This document shows positions 42,621 through 54,142 of a stretch of DNA of 64,000 nt, piece by piece (the first letter of the stretch is position 1; each line of letters starts with the position of its first letter). The notes beneath the pieces are model-generated. The model searched no databases, was not told the DNA's origin, and saw nothing but the letters and a program-made list of their open reading frames with translations. Location of the stretch: assembly GCA_016791425.1 (NCBI GenBank), contig JAEUMQ010000013.1, forward strand, positions 248,001 to 312,000, written 5' to 3'. Source of the stretch: Hyphomonadaceae bacterium. GTDB lineage: Bacteria; Pseudomonadota; Alphaproteobacteria; Caulobacterales; Aquidulcibacteraceae. A program made the translations under genes and the position numbers.

Positions 42621-44987
42621 CTACCAGAGCGCGGCAGGATCACCGCGCCCCGTCACGGCCGCCTCCTCGGCAACGCTCAACAGTTCGGCAATCGGAACAT
42701 CGATCAGTCCCGCCGCCGAATGAAGAAGATGCGCCCAGGTACAGCGGTTCGCAAACAACATCCCCATCGCGTCGAGCGTACCGCCCCGGCTGAGATAGCC
42801 GTGCGCGGCCAGTTTCGTAGGGCCTTCGTCGATTCGTCGCAGAAGACCTGTCATGATTTCGGGGCGCGTATGACTGACAAGCACACGCGGCAGCGAGGGG
42901 GGAAACAAGGAACGGAGCTGACTATCCGACAGCGTCACACGCGCCTCGAATTCATCGCGCGGCGACCGCAACCGGCCTGGCTCCAGGATGCATGTCGTCA
43001 ACACACTCAATCCCCGTTCCCGCAACCTCGCCGCCGCTCGCTGCGCCTGCATCAGCTGGTAGGCGCCGATGGCGATCAATTGCAGCCGCGCATTCTCCAC
43101 GTGCTCAACGTGGGCTGCACCATGATCAAGCGCGAGAGCGGCGCCAGCGCTGTCAAACATGACAGGCACGGCGCGCTTGGCGGCAACGATGCAAGCGACG
43201 ACGCCGCGATCCGCATACACGCGCCGGAGGCACTCCACTGCGCTCGCACCGTCCACCGGAAACATCACGCGCGACACATCGGACATCTCACCCAGCAGCG
43301 CCTCGCCGATGGTCGGATCCTGGTGCGATTGCTGGTTCTTTCCGTTCTCCCAGGTATGCGAGGTCGCAATCACCGGAATCCCGATCCATTGCGGCGGGCG
43401 CCCCGCTTCGACCTGCTGGCGCGCAAAAATGATGTCCTGACGCAAGGCGCCCAGCATCTTTACAGCAAACGCCTCATAGCTGACGGCGAGGTTGAGGCCG
43501 CCCTTATTGCCAAGCGCCGCCCCAATCACCGCTTCCTCATTGAGGGCGGTGATCACCGCGCCTTGAACCGATTCAGGCGCCTGTTCCTCGGGGCGGTTCA
43601 CGCGATGCTGCAACGCGCTCAGCACGCCGCCCATTTGATTGCTTTTCAGTTCGTCGGGATTGCCGACGCGAAACCGAAGCGTGGGGTTTTCGCGCGCCAG
43701 CGCAACCACCCAGGAATCCATCGCCGCCATCGGCGACACCGATCCGCCAACCTCAAGGCGGGGCGCCGGCGGCAGGACCGGCGCCTCAGGGCGCCGCGTG
43801 GCGAGCGCATGGTCACGCTCCTTCGTGCGCCGTTGCGCGCCATGCACATCGAACACGGCTTTGGCCGAGGCCAACTCGTCCCCGCTAACGAATAGGTGCT
43901 TTGCGGCTTCATTGAACGAGTGCCGCGCAGCTGCATCGTCTCGCAGCGAGCCTTCCAGCGGCAGATTGTGCGCGCGATTGGTCCCGGCGCCGGGAAAACC
44001 GTAACCCTTCTCAGTCTGCGCGATCGTGTACGGCAGTCTTACAGGATAGACCGCCCTTCCGGCGTGGATCGCCGCAGAAGCCTCCTGCAAACGGCGCTCT
44101 GATTCCAGAATCGCCCAGACGAAGGCGGCCGGATCGCGCCCATCGATCGTGATCGGATCGAAGCCGTTCACATCGAGATAGCGGCTGAGCCACGCAACGC
44201 CGCCGTCCTGCACGATCTCGGTGCGTTGTTCGATACGGCGGCCATTCAAGATCATCATCGGCGCGACAAGCCCGCAATCTTCCGCGCGCCACCACCGCTC
44301 GGCCCAGTCGCCGCCCCGCTGCTCCTCGAACGCCCCGTCGCTCAAAATTGCAACGAGGCTCTCGCCAGGCAGCGGCATGTGCACATACTGAACTTCAGCA
44401 AACCCCAGATAGCCGCCCTCCGCTATTCCTCCCGCGGTGTGCGCATTCACGTGACTGCCAAGCGGCGCAGCAGGCCGTCCGGCGGCGTCGATCTCGTAAT
44501 TGTAAAAGTCCGCGCACAGGCGCGACAGTCCCGCCTCATCCGCGCCATAACGTGCGGCCTGCTGCGCAGAGAGATTGCCGACGAGCGCGTTCGCGGCCTC
44601 GATCGCCGCCACGCAATGACCTTGACCGAGGATCCACGCCCTTGTCTCCGCGCTCATGACATTGGCCGCCAGATAACCCACATAGGCTGGCGCCACATTC
44701 AGCGATCCGCCCGTGTGACCTTCTGGCGCTTTCTTGAAGGCGGTTGCCGGAAGATCGGCGCCGGAAAGGTCGACTTCCTTCGCGTAGGTCATGTGAGCCA
44801 CAACCCACATCACCGCGCTCGTCAGGCGATCCGCCGCCGATAGAAGCGCATAGCTCTCTCGCTCCTGCCTGGCGCCCGTCTTCGCCACGCGACTCACAAG
44901 GGATTGAACTCGGTCGCACGTTTCCGGCGTGTGCTGGATCACACCATAACCGGAGCGCCATTTCTCGTAAGCGTCCGATGCAACCAC
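42621..44987 (-). CDS. Divergent phosphoketolase-like ThDP enzyme
   Basis: A 788-residue thiamine-diphosphate enzyme of phosphoketolase size and layout. The C-terminal third has VISTALNEEAVIGAALGNKGG-like text and WIGIPVIATSHTWENGKNQQSHQDP, close to the XFP signature. The N-terminal ThDP region is divergent: EGHTGGSLNVAPAYVGYL replaces the usual GHWGTTPG block and ILSDGAFEEQRGGDW stands where XFP has a GDGEAETGP motif. Proteins like this are sometimes labelled xylulose 5-phosphate 3-epimerase. Pairing with ackA supports an acetyl-phosphate-forming activity, with substrate uncertain. Confidence 0.8.
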   Translation of the reverse strand: MVASDAYEKWRSGYGVIQHTPETCDRVQSLVSRVAKTGARQERESYALLSAADRLTSAVMWVVAHMTYAKEVDLSGADLPATAFKKAPEGHTGGSLNVAPAYVGYLAANVMSAETRAWILGQGHCVAAIEAANALVGNLSAQQAARYGADEAGLSRLCADFYNYEIDAAGRPAAPLGSHVNAHTAGGIAEGGYLGFAEVQYVHMPLPGESLVAILSDGAFEEQRGGDWAERWWRAEDCGLVAPMMILNGRRIEQRTEIVQDGGVAWLSRYLDVNGFDPITIDGRDPAAFVWAILESERRLQEASAAIHAGRAVYPVRLPYTIAQTEKGYGFPGAGTNRAHNLPLEGSLRDDAAARHSFNEAAKHLFVSGDELASAKAVFDVHGAQRRTKERDHALATRRPEAPVLPPAPRLEVGGSVSPMAAMDSWVVALARENPTLRFRVGNPDELKSNQMGGVLSALQHRVNRPEEQAPESVQGAVITALNEEAVIGAALGNKGGLNLAVSYEAFAVKMLGALRQDIIFARQQVEAGRPPQWIGIPVIATSHTWENGKNQQSHQDPTIGEALLGEMSDVSRVMFPVDGASAVECLRRVYADRGVVACIVAAKRAVPVMFDSAGAALALDHGAAHVEHVENARLQLIAIGAYQLMQAQRAAARLRERGLSVLTTCILEPGRLRSPRDEFEARVTLSDSQLRSLFPPSLPRVLVSHTRPEIMTGLLRRIDEGPTKLAAHGYLSRGGTLDAMGMLFANRCTWAHLLHSAAGLIDVPIAELLSVAEEAAVTGRGDPAALW

Positions 44988-45012
44988 AACAGGGTCTCCT
45001 CGCGCCTTGCGC

Positions 45013-45846
45013 CTAATGCGACATGAACAACGGCATGCGCGCGGAGTTCAACATTTCTTTCGTGGCGCCGCCGAGGACGAATTCCTTGAGCCGTGAATGG
45101 CCATAGGCGCCCATGACGAGCATGTCCGCGCGACGATTATGAGCCTCGTCGAGAATGGTGCGCCCAATCGACTGCGCCCCTAATTGCGTTACTGAATAGT
45201 CCGCTTTCACGCCATGCGCCGCGAGCAAATCGAGGATGGGAGACTTGATGTCCTCGACGGGAATTTTCTTTTCGCCTTGCACAGTCATGACATGCACTTT
45301 CTGCGCCGCTTTGAGGATAGGAAGCGCGTCTCCCACGGCGCGCGCCGCTGATTTGCTGAAATCCCAGGAGATGACCACAGAGTCCAACTTGAAGGGGTCA
45401 TTGCTGGCCTCGGGATAGAGCAGGCATGGCCGTCCAAGACCGAACAGCCACTCCTCTACATCCAACCGATCCTCGATGCCGGCTTGCGGCAGCCCGAGAA
45501 GGCACAGATCGCTTGTCCGGCCGCGCCAAGTCATGTCTTCCGCCGAAGACGGCCAAGTCTCCGGCAATTGCACGATGTTGACGTCAATGCCGATCTCTTT
45601 GGCCTTGGTCTCAACATAGCGCTCAAGCGCCAGCGACTTCTCGGCGGCGCTTTGTTCAAACTCACGCGCCAACCCTGCCAAGATGCCTCCCGCTATGACG
45701 TGGGTCGGCGTGCGCACCTTCAAGCGGGGGCTCGTGACGTTCAGCTTGGAGTCGAAAAACAGCGCCGCACGGCACGCATAGTCCATGGCGCTGTTGGATG
45801 TCGGCGCAGGATGTGGCCTGAGCGTCAAATGCATGATGCGATACAT
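45013..45846 (-). CDS. Universal stress protein
   Basis: A 277-residue protein with two USP-like halves. The C-terminal half ends with GAYGHSRLKEFVLGGATKEML, the G-2x-G-9x-G-S/T type ATP-binding signature. The N-terminal half lacks it. The start at 45846 is preceded by GGAGGAAG. Such proteins accumulate under oxygen or energy stress. It shares its promoter region with the P-type ATPase operon and its downstream neighbour is the phosphoketolase-like gene. Confidence 0.9.
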   Translation of the reverse strand: MYRIMHLTLRPHPAPTSNSAMDYACRAALFFDSKLNVTSPRLKVRTPTHVIAGGILAGLAREFEQSAAEKSLALERYVETKAKEIGIDVNIVQLPETWPSSAEDMTWRGRTSDLCLLGLPQAGIEDRLDVEEWLFGLGRPCLLYPEASNDPFKLDSVVISWDFSKSAARAVGDALPILKAAQKVHVMTVQGEKKIPVEDIKSPILDLLAAHGVKADYSVTQLGAQSIGRTILDEAHNRRADMLVMGAYGHSRLKEFVLGGATKEMLNSARMPLFMSH

Positions 45847-45947
45847 GACTTCCTCCAGGGCCAGCGACGCCAAGGCCGCATCGGGTCCGCGCGCGCCAAG
45901 GTCACAGACAAACCCATCCTAGCCTATTCGGGCCGCCGACGCAGGCC

Positions 45948-45961
45948 TTGCGCCAAATCAA
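45948..45961. promoter_or_regulatory. FNR/FixK-like box between usp and the P-type ATPase
   Basis: TTGCGCCAAATCAA fits the FixK-type pattern TTG(A/C)-N6-TCAA. It lies about 100 bp upstream of the usp start and 130 bp upstream of the P-type ATPase start. A nearly identical site occurs at 56951 in the other divergent promoter of this cluster. Confidence 0.5.
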
Positions 45962-46088
45962 CCCAAAGCGTCGCCGACTGGGTTAGAAATCGCTGGCGTC
46001 ACGCGTGACGACGACTTCCCGGAAGGGCTGAGACGCGCTCAAATCGCGCCTGCCGATCAAGGCTATCGCTTCGTGAGTCTCGCCGCCC

Positions 46089-48638
46089 ATGCCGAGCATG
46101 CACTTCAATGGACTTTCGCAAGCAGAGGCCGCACGCCGTCTGCGCGATGTCGGCCCCAATGAACTGCCACAAACGAGCGGCCGCGGCCTTATCGAGATCA
46201 TCGCCGAGACGATGCGCGAGCCGATGTTCCTGCTCCTGCTCGGCGCAGCAATGCTCTACATGGTGCTCGGCGATCTTGGCGAAGGCCTGTTCCTTTTTGG
46301 CGGCGCGTTGGCCTCGATCGGGCTGGTGATTTTCCAAGAGGCGCGCAGCGAGCGCGCCCTTGCCGCCCTTCGGGAGCTATCGCAGCCGCACGCCCGCGTT
46401 ATTCGGGATGGACAGGACATACAGATTCCGGCGCGCGAGCTTGTGCCTGAAGACCTTCTGCTTGTCGGCGAGGGAGAGCGCATACCGGCGGACGGCGTAT
46501 TGATTGGGGGCAGCGTGCTGAGCGTGGACGAATCCACACTCACGGGTGAATCCGCCCCCGTTTCCAAACGCATTGCCGCCGAAGACGTAATGACCGAGGA
46601 CGCCCGCCCCGGCGCGGTATCGAGCCCCTATGTGTTCTCCGGAACGCTGAGCGTCGCCGGACAAGGGATCATTCGGGTCACGCGCACGGGTCCGCATTCC
46701 GCCCTTGGGCAGATCAGCGCATCGCTCGCACAAATCGGTCAGGAAGCCACGCCGCTACAGCAAGCGGCAGGACGCCTCGTCACACTATTGGGCGTTCTCG
46801 CCCTGGTGTTTTGCGGGATTATCGCCCTTGCCTATGGCCTGCTGCGCGATGACTGGGTCGCCGGCGCACTCGCCGGGGTCACCGTGGCGATCGCTCTCAT
46901 CCCGGAAGAATTTCCAATGGTGCTGGCGGTCTTCATGGCGCTCGGCGCATGGCGGCTTGCCTCGCACCGCGTCCTGGTTCGCCGCAGCGCCGTCATTGAG
47001 GCGCTTGGCGGCGCAACTGTTTTGTGCGTCGACAAAACCGGCACGCTCACCGAAAACCAAATGCGCGTCGCCCGCATTTGGACCGGCGCTGAAGACATCA
47101 TTGTTCGCGACGGCGCTCTTGAACACGGGCCGGCGCGCGATGCGCTTGAAGTCGCGGCTCTCGCATCGGCGACGCGCCCGGTCGATCCAATGGACAGAGC
47201 CATTTGCGCCATTGCGCCAGACGCCGAGCGCGTGATGCAGATGGAGCGCGCCTGGCCGCTTCGCCCTGAAATGATGGCTGTTGTGCAGGTTTGGCGCAGC
47301 GAAGGTGAGGAAAGGGTCGCCGCTGCGAAAGGCGCACCGGAAGCCATTTTCCAATTATGCCGTTTGCCGCCCGAAGAGATGACCCGCCTCGGCGCGGCCC
47401 TGCACGATTTCGCGAACGAAGGCCTACGCGTGCTTGGCATCGCTTCGCGCCGGCAGGTCGGCGCCCTCCCCGACAAGCCGGAGGATGTGCGGTTTGAGTT
47501 CCGTGGCCTCATTGGCTTCCTCGACCCGCTCCGGGCCGATGCGACAGCCGCGATCCAGGAAGCGCGATCGGCGGGCTTGAAGGTCATCATGATCACCGGC
47601 GATCACCCGGCAACCGCGCTGGCAATCGCCAGGAGCGCCGGGATCGAGGTTACAGCCGGCGTGGTTCTGGGCGCTGAGATCGCGCGGCAATCGCCGACCG
47701 AACTTGGCGCCACCCTGCGTCATGCGCGCGTGTTTGCGCGGATCGCGCCGGAACAGAAATTGATGATCGTAGAGGCCCTCAAGGCCAATGACGAGATCGT
47801 CGCCATGACAGGCGATGGCGTCAATGATGCACCTGCCCTTGAAGCCGCGCATATCGGCATCGCCATGGGCAAGCGCGGCACCGACGTGGCGCGCGAAGCT
47901 GCCGATCTTGTCCTCTCAGATGACAGCTTCGCTTCCATCGTCGGCGGGGTACGCCTAGGACGACGCATTTTCACCAATCTGCGGCGCGCCCTCACCTACA
48001 TCACGGCGATCCATGTGCCCATTGCCGGGCTTGCATTGGCGCCAATTCTCTTCGGCATGCCGCCACTCTTGTTTCCCATGCATGTTGTCTTGCTTGAACT
48101 CGCCATCGATCCAATCTGCGCATTGGTGTTCGAAGGCGAGCCGAGCGAACGCGCCGCCATGCAAAAACCGCCGCGGCCGCGAAAAGAAGCATTGTTCGGA
48201 CCGCACCAACTCGCAAAGTCCTTCACCCAAGGTTTGGGCGTCCTGATCGGGGTTTTTGGCCTCTACGCCGTCCTTCTGCAGCAGGCGACCGAGCCCGTTG
48301 CACGGGGCGGCGCCTTTATCGCTCTCGTACTGGCCAACCTCGTCCTGGCGCTCGCCGACGCCATGGCCAATGACGGCCGCGTTTTGGCGCCACATCGACG
48401 CGTGTTCTGGTCCATCGCCGGCGCGCTTCTGTTGCTTTTGGCGAGCGTATTCGCCGTGCCGCCGCTTGCGTCTATCTTCAGGGTGGCTGCGCCCGATCTC
48501 TCGCTTGTCCTAGTGTCTGTCATGGTCGCGCTCGTGAGCGGCGCATGGCTCCGCGCCGGCGAAGCCGTGCTGGCGCGCATCCGCAGCACCAGCGCGGCCA
48601 ACAAGTCAGACCAAGCCCCCAATCGTCCCTTAGCATGA
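46089..48638 (+). CDS. Cation-transporting P-type ATPase
   Basis: An 849-residue P2-like P-type ATPase. It has an N-terminal cation-ATPase domain ([19 protein letters not shown]), the actuator [13 protein letters not shown], the membrane motif [13 protein letters not shown], phosphorylation site [13 protein letters not shown] (D ~315), and the hinge [23 protein letters not shown]. The PEEFP motif differs from the PEGLP of calcium pumps, so the ion cannot be fixed. The stop overlaps the following phosphorylase start. Two starts, at 46089 and 46098, are equally good. Confidence 0.92.
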   Translation: MPSMHFNGLSQAEAARRLRDVGPNELPQTSGRGLIEIIAETMREPMFLLLLGAAMLYMVLGDLGEGLFLFGGALASIGLVIFQEARSERALAALRELSQPHARVIRDGQDIQIPARELVPEDLLLVGEGERIPADGVLIGGSVLSVDESTLTGESAPVSKRIAAEDVMTEDARPGAVSSPYVFSGTLSVAGQGIIRVTRTGPHSALGQISASLAQIGQEATPLQQAAGRLVTLLGVLALVFCGIIALAYGLLRDDWVAGALAGVTVAIALIPEEFPMVLAVFMALGAWRLASHRVLVRRSAVIEALGGATVLCVDKTGTLTENQMRVARIWTGAEDIIVRDGALEHGPARDALEVAALASATRPVDPMDRAICAIAPDAERVMQMERAWPLRPEMMAVVQVWRSEGEERVAAAKGAPEAIFQLCRLPPEEMTRLGAALHDFANEGLRVLGIASRRQVGALPDKPEDVRFEFRGLIGFLDPLRADATAAIQEARSAGLKVIMITGDHPATALAIARSAGIEVTAGVVLGAEIARQSPTELGATLRHARVFARIAPEQKLMIVEALKANDEIVAMTGDGVNDAPALEAAHIGIAMGKRGTDVAREAADLVLSDDSFASIVGGVRLGRRIFTNLRRALTYITAIHVPIAGLALAPILFGMPPLLFPMHVVLLELAIDPICALVFEGEPSERAAMQKPPRPRKEALFGPHQLAKSFTQGLGVLIGVFGLYAVLLQQATEPVARGGAFIALVLANLVLALADAMANDGRVLAPHRRVFWSIAGALLLLLASVFAVPPLASIFRVAAPDLSLVLVSVMVALVSGAWLRAGEAVLARIRSTSAANKSDQAPNRPLA

Positions 48639-50146
48639 AACCCGTTCGAGCCTCGCCCGTGCACCTAAAAATCAAGCCGATCGCCATAAACACCTTTCGC
48701 GAAAACGTACTGATCCTTTCGCGCGATTGCCATGCGTTGCGCCCTGAGCGCCTGAAGGGGTCGCGCAAGGTTGAGATTACAAGGGGCAGCGAACGATTGC
48801 TGGCAACCGTCATCATCGCCGAGGATCCGCTTCTCGTAGCCCCCGATGAAGTGGGGCTGACCCAGCCTGCGTTTCGCCGTCTGGGTGCGCCAGCAGGCGC
48901 GCTCGCCAATGTCGCATCCGCGCCGCCGCCTTCGGCGACTTCTGCAATCTTTGATAAGATACGCGGCGACACACTGACGCCTGCGCAGCTGACCGACGTC
49001 GTGCATGATCTTGTCGACCATCGCTGGTCCGACATGGAAATCGCCGCCTTTCTCGTCGCCTGCGCCAGCTTCATGACCGCCGATGAGACCTTGGCGCTCA
49101 CGGACGCGATGGCGCGCGCCGGCAAGCGCCTTCAGTGGGACAATCGACTCGTTGTCGACAAGCATTGCATCGGCGGCGTCCCGGGAAACCGCACATCGCT
49201 GATCGTCGCCCCGATCGTCGCAGCGCATGGGCTCCTCTTTCCCAAAACCTCTTCGCGCGCCATCACCTCGCCGTCCGGCACGGCCGACACGATGGAAGTG
49301 CTCGCGCGCGTCGACCTGGACGAACAGGAAATGCGCGCGGTCGTCGAAGAGTGCGGCGGCTGCGTGGTGTGGGGCGGACGCGTGGACCTCTCGCCTGCGG
49401 ACGATGTGCTGATCTCGGTCGAACGGCCGCTGTCCATCGACACGCCCGATCAGATGGTCGCGTCGATCCTGTCCAAGAAGCTCGCCGCTGGCTCCACCAG
49501 CCTTATCATCGATGTCCCAGTCGGGCCGACCGCCAAAGTGCGCGACACGCGCGCCGCCCTGCGTCTCCGCAAGCTCTTCGAGTTCGTGGGCTCGCGGCTG
49601 GGATTGCACATCGATGTCATAATGACGGATGGCTCGCAGCCAATTGGGCGCGGCATCGGTCCGGCGCTCGAAATGCGCGACGTCTTGGCCGTGTTGCGAA
49701 GCGCAAGCGACGCGCCCCCGGAGCTAACCGACAAAGCCGTCAAACTTTCAGGCCGTCTGCTTGAACTCGATCCCGAAGTCAGAGGCGGTCAGGGCGAAGC
49801 GCGCGCGCGCGAACTCCTCGGAAGCGGCGCTGCTTTGAAAAAGATGGAGCAAATCGCCGAGGCACAAGGACCGTCTCCGATCTCCAATGCGATCGGTTCT
49901 CTCGTGCATGAAGTCGCCGCCAAAAAGGATGGCTGGATCGATGGCGTCGATTGCCTGCGCATCGCCCGCATTGCGCGACTTGCGGGCGCACCGACCGACC
50001 CGGGCGCAGGCATCGATATCCTGAAACGCAAGGGCGACAATGTGCGCGCTGGCGAGCCGCTCTATCGCATCCACGGCGTGGAACGTGCGGATTTTGACTA
50101 TGCCGCAAGCGCAGCCGACGCTGAATCCGGATTTCACTTAACATGA
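48635..50146 (+). CDS. AMP phosphorylase-type / putative thymidine phosphorylase
   Basis: A 503-residue member of the nucleoside phosphorylase II family in the archaeal-type branch. An extra N-terminal domain (~1-85) precedes [20 protein letters not shown]. The phosphate-binding block reads [13 protein letters not shown] and [19 protein letters not shown]. Ordinary bacterial DeoA has a KHSTGGVGD-type block and is shorter. Archaeal relatives convert AMP + Pi to adenine + ribose 1,5-bisphosphate, so AMP, CMP or UMP may be the substrate. It overlaps the PRPP-synthetase-like gene (ATGA). Confidence 0.85.
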   Translation: MKPVRASPVHLKIKPIAINTFRENVLILSRDCHALRPERLKGSRKVEITRGSERLLATVIIAEDPLLVAPDEVGLTQPAFRRLGAPAGALANVASAPPPSATSAIFDKIRGDTLTPAQLTDVVHDLVDHRWSDMEIAAFLVACASFMTADETLALTDAMARAGKRLQWDNRLVVDKHCIGGVPGNRTSLIVAPIVAAHGLLFPKTSSRAITSPSGTADTMEVLARVDLDEQEMRAVVEECGGCVVWGGRVDLSPADDVLISVERPLSIDTPDQMVASILSKKLAAGSTSLIIDVPVGPTAKVRDTRAALRLRKLFEFVGSRLGLHIDVIMTDGSQPIGRGIGPALEMRDVLAVLRSASDAPPELTDKAVKLSGRLLELDPEVRGGQGEARARELLGSGAALKKMEQIAEAQGPSPISNAIGSLVHEVAAKKDGWIDGVDCLRIARIARLAGAPTDPGAGIDILKRKGDNVRAGEPLYRIHGVERADFDYAASAADAESGFHLT

Positions 50147-51042
50147 ATCAGACGAGCGTCCTCCTGCACGCGTTTGCCGATGAGGCGGCGTCGGCCCGTG
50201 CGCTCGCGGAAGCGCTTGGGATCGGTGTTCGCATCGTCGATGTTCACACCTTTCCTGACGGCGAGGTGCTGCCAACCATTCCCAAGGCGGCGGCGACCAC
50301 CATTGTCTATCGTTCGCTCGCGCGACCCAATGATAAACTGATACCTTTGCTACTGGCGTGCGATGCTTGGCGCCGCGCCGGCGCCAAGCGCCTCATACTC
50401 GTCGCCCCCTACCTGTGTTATCTGCGCCAAGACACTGTCTTCGCCCCCGGTCAGCCGAACTCTCAAGCTGTGATCGGCGACCTTCTGGGCGCCCGGTTTG
50501 ACCGGATCGTAACGGTCGACGCCCACCTTCACCGAACGCCGTCGATCGAGAGCGTGTTTCCGCAGACCGCGGCGACAAACCTGACCGCTGCGCTCGCCGT
50601 CGCGGGGTGGCTCGAGCGCAATCACCCCAGTGTCGACTTCATCCTTGGGCCGGACGTGGAATCCGAACCCTGGGTACGTCAGGCGGCCTCATCCTTGGGC
50701 ACGCCTTACCGGCTCTTTTCTAAGACGCGACGCGGCGACGCCGACGTGCGCCTGACGCTGCAAAGCCCCGAAGACTTCGCAGGCCGCTCTGTCGCGCTTG
50801 TGGACGACATTTGTTCGAGCGGCGGCACGCTGATCAAGGCCACGAGCATGCTGAAGAACGCCGGCGCGCGTGAAATTATCGTGTGCGTCACGCACGCGCT
50901 GTTTGACGAAGCTGCCGCAGACAAGCTCCGCGCCGCCGGCGCGACATCAATCGCCTCGACGGATTCTGTGAGACATCCCACCAACGCCATCGCGCTGGCG
51001 CCGCTCCTGGCGGACGCGCTTCGCAGCGAGGCGCCGCCATGA
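50143..51042 (+). CDS. Ribose-phosphate pyrophosphokinase (PRPP synthetase)-like
   Basis: A 299-residue PRPP synthetase homologue, not the housekeeping form by length and context. It has [30 protein letters not shown] (ATP and flexible-loop region), [10 protein letters not shown] and the PRPP-binding [17 protein letters not shown]. The normal reaction is ribose 5-phosphate + ATP to PRPP + AMP. Translational coupling to the AMP-phosphorylase-type gene suggests the two share ribose phosphate intermediates. It could act on ribose 1,5-bisphosphate, but this is speculation. Confidence 0.88.
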   Translation: MNQTSVLLHAFADEAASARALAEALGIGVRIVDVHTFPDGEVLPTIPKAAATTIVYRSLARPNDKLIPLLLACDAWRRAGAKRLILVAPYLCYLRQDTVFAPGQPNSQAVIGDLLGARFDRIVTVDAHLHRTPSIESVFPQTAATNLTAALAVAGWLERNHPSVDFILGPDVESEPWVRQAASSLGTPYRLFSKTRRGDADVRLTLQSPEDFAGRSVALVDDICSSGGTLIKATSMLKNAGAREIIVCVTHALFDEAAADKLRAAGATSIASTDSVRHPTNAIALAPLLADALRSEAPP

Positions 51043-51767
51043 CGCAAGTCACGTCTGCGGCGCCGCTCCCGGCATTTCAGACCGCGGCGCTCTCAAAAAC
51101 CTATGGCGACGGCCCCACCGCAGTTCATGCACTGCGCGATGTCGATTTGAAGATCGCCGAGGGCGAATTGATCGTTCTGCTTGGCCCGTCAGGATCGGGC
51201 AAATCGACATTGCTCAACATCCTCGGCGGACTTGACCGCGCCAGTTCAGGCGAAGTTCGATTCCATGACGCATCGCTCGTCGCCATGAACGATCGGGCGC
51301 TCACGCACTTTCGCCGCCGCCATGTCGGCTTCATTTTTCAGTTCTACAATCTCATCCCCAGTCTGACCGCACGGGAAAACGTCGACCTCGTCCGCGAAAT
51401 CGCCGAAGATCCCTTGAGCGCGGAAGAGGCGCTGGACCTCGTTGGCTTGGCCGATCGCATGGATCATTTTCCTGCGCAGCTTTCGGGCGGCGAACAACAA
51501 CGCGTCGCCGTCGCCCGCGCCATCGCAAAGCGTCCCGCGGTTTTGCTGTGCGATGAACCCACAGGCGCTCTCGATCTCAAGACGGGCGTGCGCGTGCTGG
51601 AAGCCCTTGTCGAAATCAACAAGCGCTATCGCTCGACGACGCTGATCGTCACGCACAATGCGGACGTCGCGCGCCTCGGCGAACGCGTCATTCACTTTGC
51701 CGACGGGCGCATTCGCGTCATCGAGACCAATGCAGCGCGCGTTCCTCCATCGGAACTCAAATGGTGA
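51039..51767 (+). CDS. ABC transporter ATP-binding protein (LolD/MacB type)
   Basis: A 242-residue ATPase with Walker [22 protein letters not shown]-loop [18 protein letters not shown], signature [16 protein letters not shown], Walker [13 protein letters not shown] and an H-loop histidine in [11 protein letters not shown]. The pattern is that of the LolD/MacB export family that pairs with FtsX-type permeases. Its start overlaps the prs-like stop and its stop overlaps the permease start by seven bases. Confidence 0.95.
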   Translation: MTQVTSAAPLPAFQTAALSKTYGDGPTAVHALRDVDLKIAEGELIVLLGPSGSGKSTLLNILGGLDRASSGEVRFHDASLVAMNDRALTHFRRRHVGFIFQFYNLIPSLTARENVDLVREIAEDPLSAEEALDLVGLADRMDHFPAQLSGGEQQRVAVARAIAKRPAVLLCDEPTGALDLKTGVRVLEALVEINKRYRSTTLIVTHNADVARLGERVIHFADGRIRVIETNAARVPPSELKW

Positions 51768-54139
51768 AAGCCCGCTTCCACCCCCTCGACCGCAAGCTCT
51801 TGCGCGATGTGTGGCGCATGCGCATCCATGCTGCGGCCGTCGCGCTGGTTCTGGGTTGCGGGCTTTCCGTCTACATCATGTCGGTCGGCATGCGCGCCTC
51901 GCTGGAGCGGACGCGCGCCGACTATTACGCCGCCTATCAGATGATGGATTTGGCGGCCGACCTCGTTCGCGCCCCCGATCGTGTCGCGGCGGATCTGCAA
52001 CGCATCCCCGACGTTGCAGCCATCGAGACGCGCATTGGAGGCTATGCGCTGCTCGATGCGCCGCAGATTGTTGAGCCGGCTTCCGCGCGGCTTGTTTCGT
52101 TGCCTTTGGACGGACGCCCGCGCATCAACGATCTCGCTATGGTGCGCGGCCGATGGCCCGATCCGGCGAAGGCTGAAGAGGCCGTGGTCAGTGAAGCATT
52201 CGCCAATGCGCTTGGTCTTGAGATCGGCGCGCGCCTCGCCGCGACCATTCACGGGCGGCGACACATCCTTACTATCGTCGGCATCGCCAACGCGCCGGAA
52301 TTCGTCTTTGTCTCGGCGCCCGGCGAACTCTTCCCGCAGCCTGAGCGATTTGGCGTGATCTGGATGGGACGCACAGCGCTCGCGCGCGCCTTTGACATGA
52401 GCGGCACGTTCAACGAAGCGATCTTTCGGCTCGCGCCCGGCGCCGACAGCCGCCGTGTCAGCGCCGCTATTGACGAGGCCTTGCGCGCCTACGGCTCCAG
52501 CGGCGCATATGGTCGCGACCGCATGATGTCGGATCGCTTCCTATCAGAGGAAATGAAGCAACTGACGACCATGGCGATCTTCCTGCCTGCGTTCTTTCTT
52601 CTGATCGCCGCTTTCCTGGTGAATATCGCGCTAGGGCGCGTCATCGCCACCGAACGCTCAAATATCGGCCTGCTCAAGGCATTCGGCTACGCCGACATTG
52701 CGGTTGCCTGGCACTACGCCAAAAGCGCGCTCCTGTTCGCCGCCGCCGGCGCCATGCTCGCCTCCATCGCCGGCATTATCCTCGGACGCGCGGTCGCCGA
52801 CATCTATCGAGACTATTATCACTTCCCATCGCTGGACTTCTCGGCCGATGCGGCCACCTTCGCCGGTGCATGGGCCGCAGCCATTTGCGCGGTCAGCATC
52901 GGCGCGATTTTCTCGGTGTGGCGGGCAGTACGCCTCGCGCCTGCCGAAGCGCTCGCCCCGCCGCGTCCCGCCAATTACGCGCGCGCCTCGGGCGTATCGT
53001 CCGCTCTTGCCGTCTATCTCGACGCCAAATCACGCATCATCCTGCGCCGAATCCAGCGTTTTCCACGCCGCGCCGCCACCACCGTGATCGGCATCGCACT
53101 GGCCATGGCCCTCCTGGTGGTCTCCGGAGCCTTTCCTGCCGTCATGACCCAATTGCTGAACGTGCATTTCTCGGTCGCAAATCGACAAGACGTCACTTTG
53201 TCATTCGCGGCGCCGCGGGAGATTGCCGTCATGCATGCCGTCACACGCTTGCCCGGCGTGATCTATGCCGAACCATTCCGCGCCGACGATGTCATCTTAC
53301 GCCATGGCCGGCATGAAGTCCGTGAAGCGGTTTTTGGACTGCCGTTCAATGCGCGCCTCAGCCGCCTCATCGGCAGGTACGGCGCCGCCGTTGAGCCGCC
53401 TCCCGCGGGTATTGCTCTGGCGCGCGCGCTCGCTGAGCGCTTGGAGGCGAGTCCAGGCGACGCGATCGAGATTGAACAGGTCTCAGGGCGGCGCATAGAG
53501 GCGCGCATCCGCGTCTCCAGTATCGTCGATCCCATGGTCGGCTCATCCGCCTATATGAACATTGACGATCTGGGGCGGCTCTTTCGTGAACCTGACCGTA
53601 TATCCGGCGCGCACCTTGCCCTCGATCCCGCGCGCTACGGCGCCTTCAATGCTGTGATCAAAGAAACGCCCGCGCTCGCCGGCGCCAGTTTTCTCCGGCA
53701 AGCCGAGCAATCGATGCGCCGCACGTTCGATGAGGGGGTCGGCGTTATGAACTATCTCTACATCGCCTTCGCCGCGATCATGGCGGGCGGTGTCGCGTTT
53801 TCAGCCGCGCGCGTGACCATGGCTGAACAGGAACGCGACCTTGCAACCTTGCGCGTGTTGGGGTTTTCGCGCGGCGAGGTCTCCTATGTTCTCGTCGGAG
53901 AGCTATTCGTTCTGGCTCTGCTCGCAGTTCCCCTTGGCTGCGCCTTGGGCACGCTGCTCGGGATTTGGCTCATGCGCCTCTTTCAAACGGACATGTACAG
54001 CTTCTCATTCACCTTCGATCCAGGCGGTTACGCCTTCGCGATCGCCTTCACGCTTGCCTGCGTCGCCGCCGCCGCATTCGTCGTTCGCCTCGGAATAGAT
54101 CGCCTCGACATGGTGGGTGTTCTGAAGGCCAGGGATTGA
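51761..54139 (+). CDS. FtsX-family ABC permease
   Basis: A 792-residue permease with two FtsX/MacB-type modules. An N-terminal helix at ~23-43 precedes a large periplasmic domain, a three-helix FtsX core (~275-390) with [20 protein letters not shown], then a second periplasmic domain and a core at ~665-785 with [23 protein letters not shown]. It pairs with the preceding ATPase and the following membrane-fusion protein to form a tripartite-like exporter. Substrate is unknown. Confidence 0.9.
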   Translation: MVKARFHPLDRKLLRDVWRMRIHAAAVALVLGCGLSVYIMSVGMRASLERTRADYYAAYQMMDLAADLVRAPDRVAADLQRIPDVAAIETRIGGYALLDAPQIVEPASARLVSLPLDGRPRINDLAMVRGRWPDPAKAEEAVVSEAFANALGLEIGARLAATIHGRRHILTIVGIANAPEFVFVSAPGELFPQPERFGVIWMGRTALARAFDMSGTFNEAIFRLAPGADSRRVSAAIDEALRAYGSSGAYGRDRMMSDRFLSEEMKQLTTMAIFLPAFFLLIAAFLVNIALGRVIATERSNIGLLKAFGYADIAVAWHYAKSALLFAAAGAMLASIAGIILGRAVADIYRDYYHFPSLDFSADAATFAGAWAAAICAVSIGAIFSVWRAVRLAPAEALAPPRPANYARASGVSSALAVYLDAKSRIILRRIQRFPRRAATTVIGIALAMALLVVSGAFPAVMTQLLNVHFSVANRQDVTLSFAAPREIAVMHAVTRLPGVIYAEPFRADDVILRHGRHEVREAVFGLPFNARLSRLIGRYGAAVEPPPAGIALARALAERLEASPGDAIEIEQVSGRRIEARIRVSSIVDPMVGSSAYMNIDDLGRLFREPDRISGAHLALDPARYGAFNAVIKETPALAGASFLRQAEQSMRRTFDEGVGVMNYLYIAFAAIMAGGVAFSAARVTMAEQERDLATLRVLGFSRGEVSYVLVGELFVLALLAVPLGCALGTLLGIWLMRLFQTDMYSFSFTFDPGGYAFAIAFTLACVAAAAFVVRLGIDRLDMVGVLKARD

Positions 54140-54142
54140 GCC

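Noticed and set aside
41543..43895. Long plus-strand frames opposite ackA and the phosphoketolase-like gene
   Set aside because: These are antisense to genes with diagnostic motifs and show only arginine-rich shadow composition.
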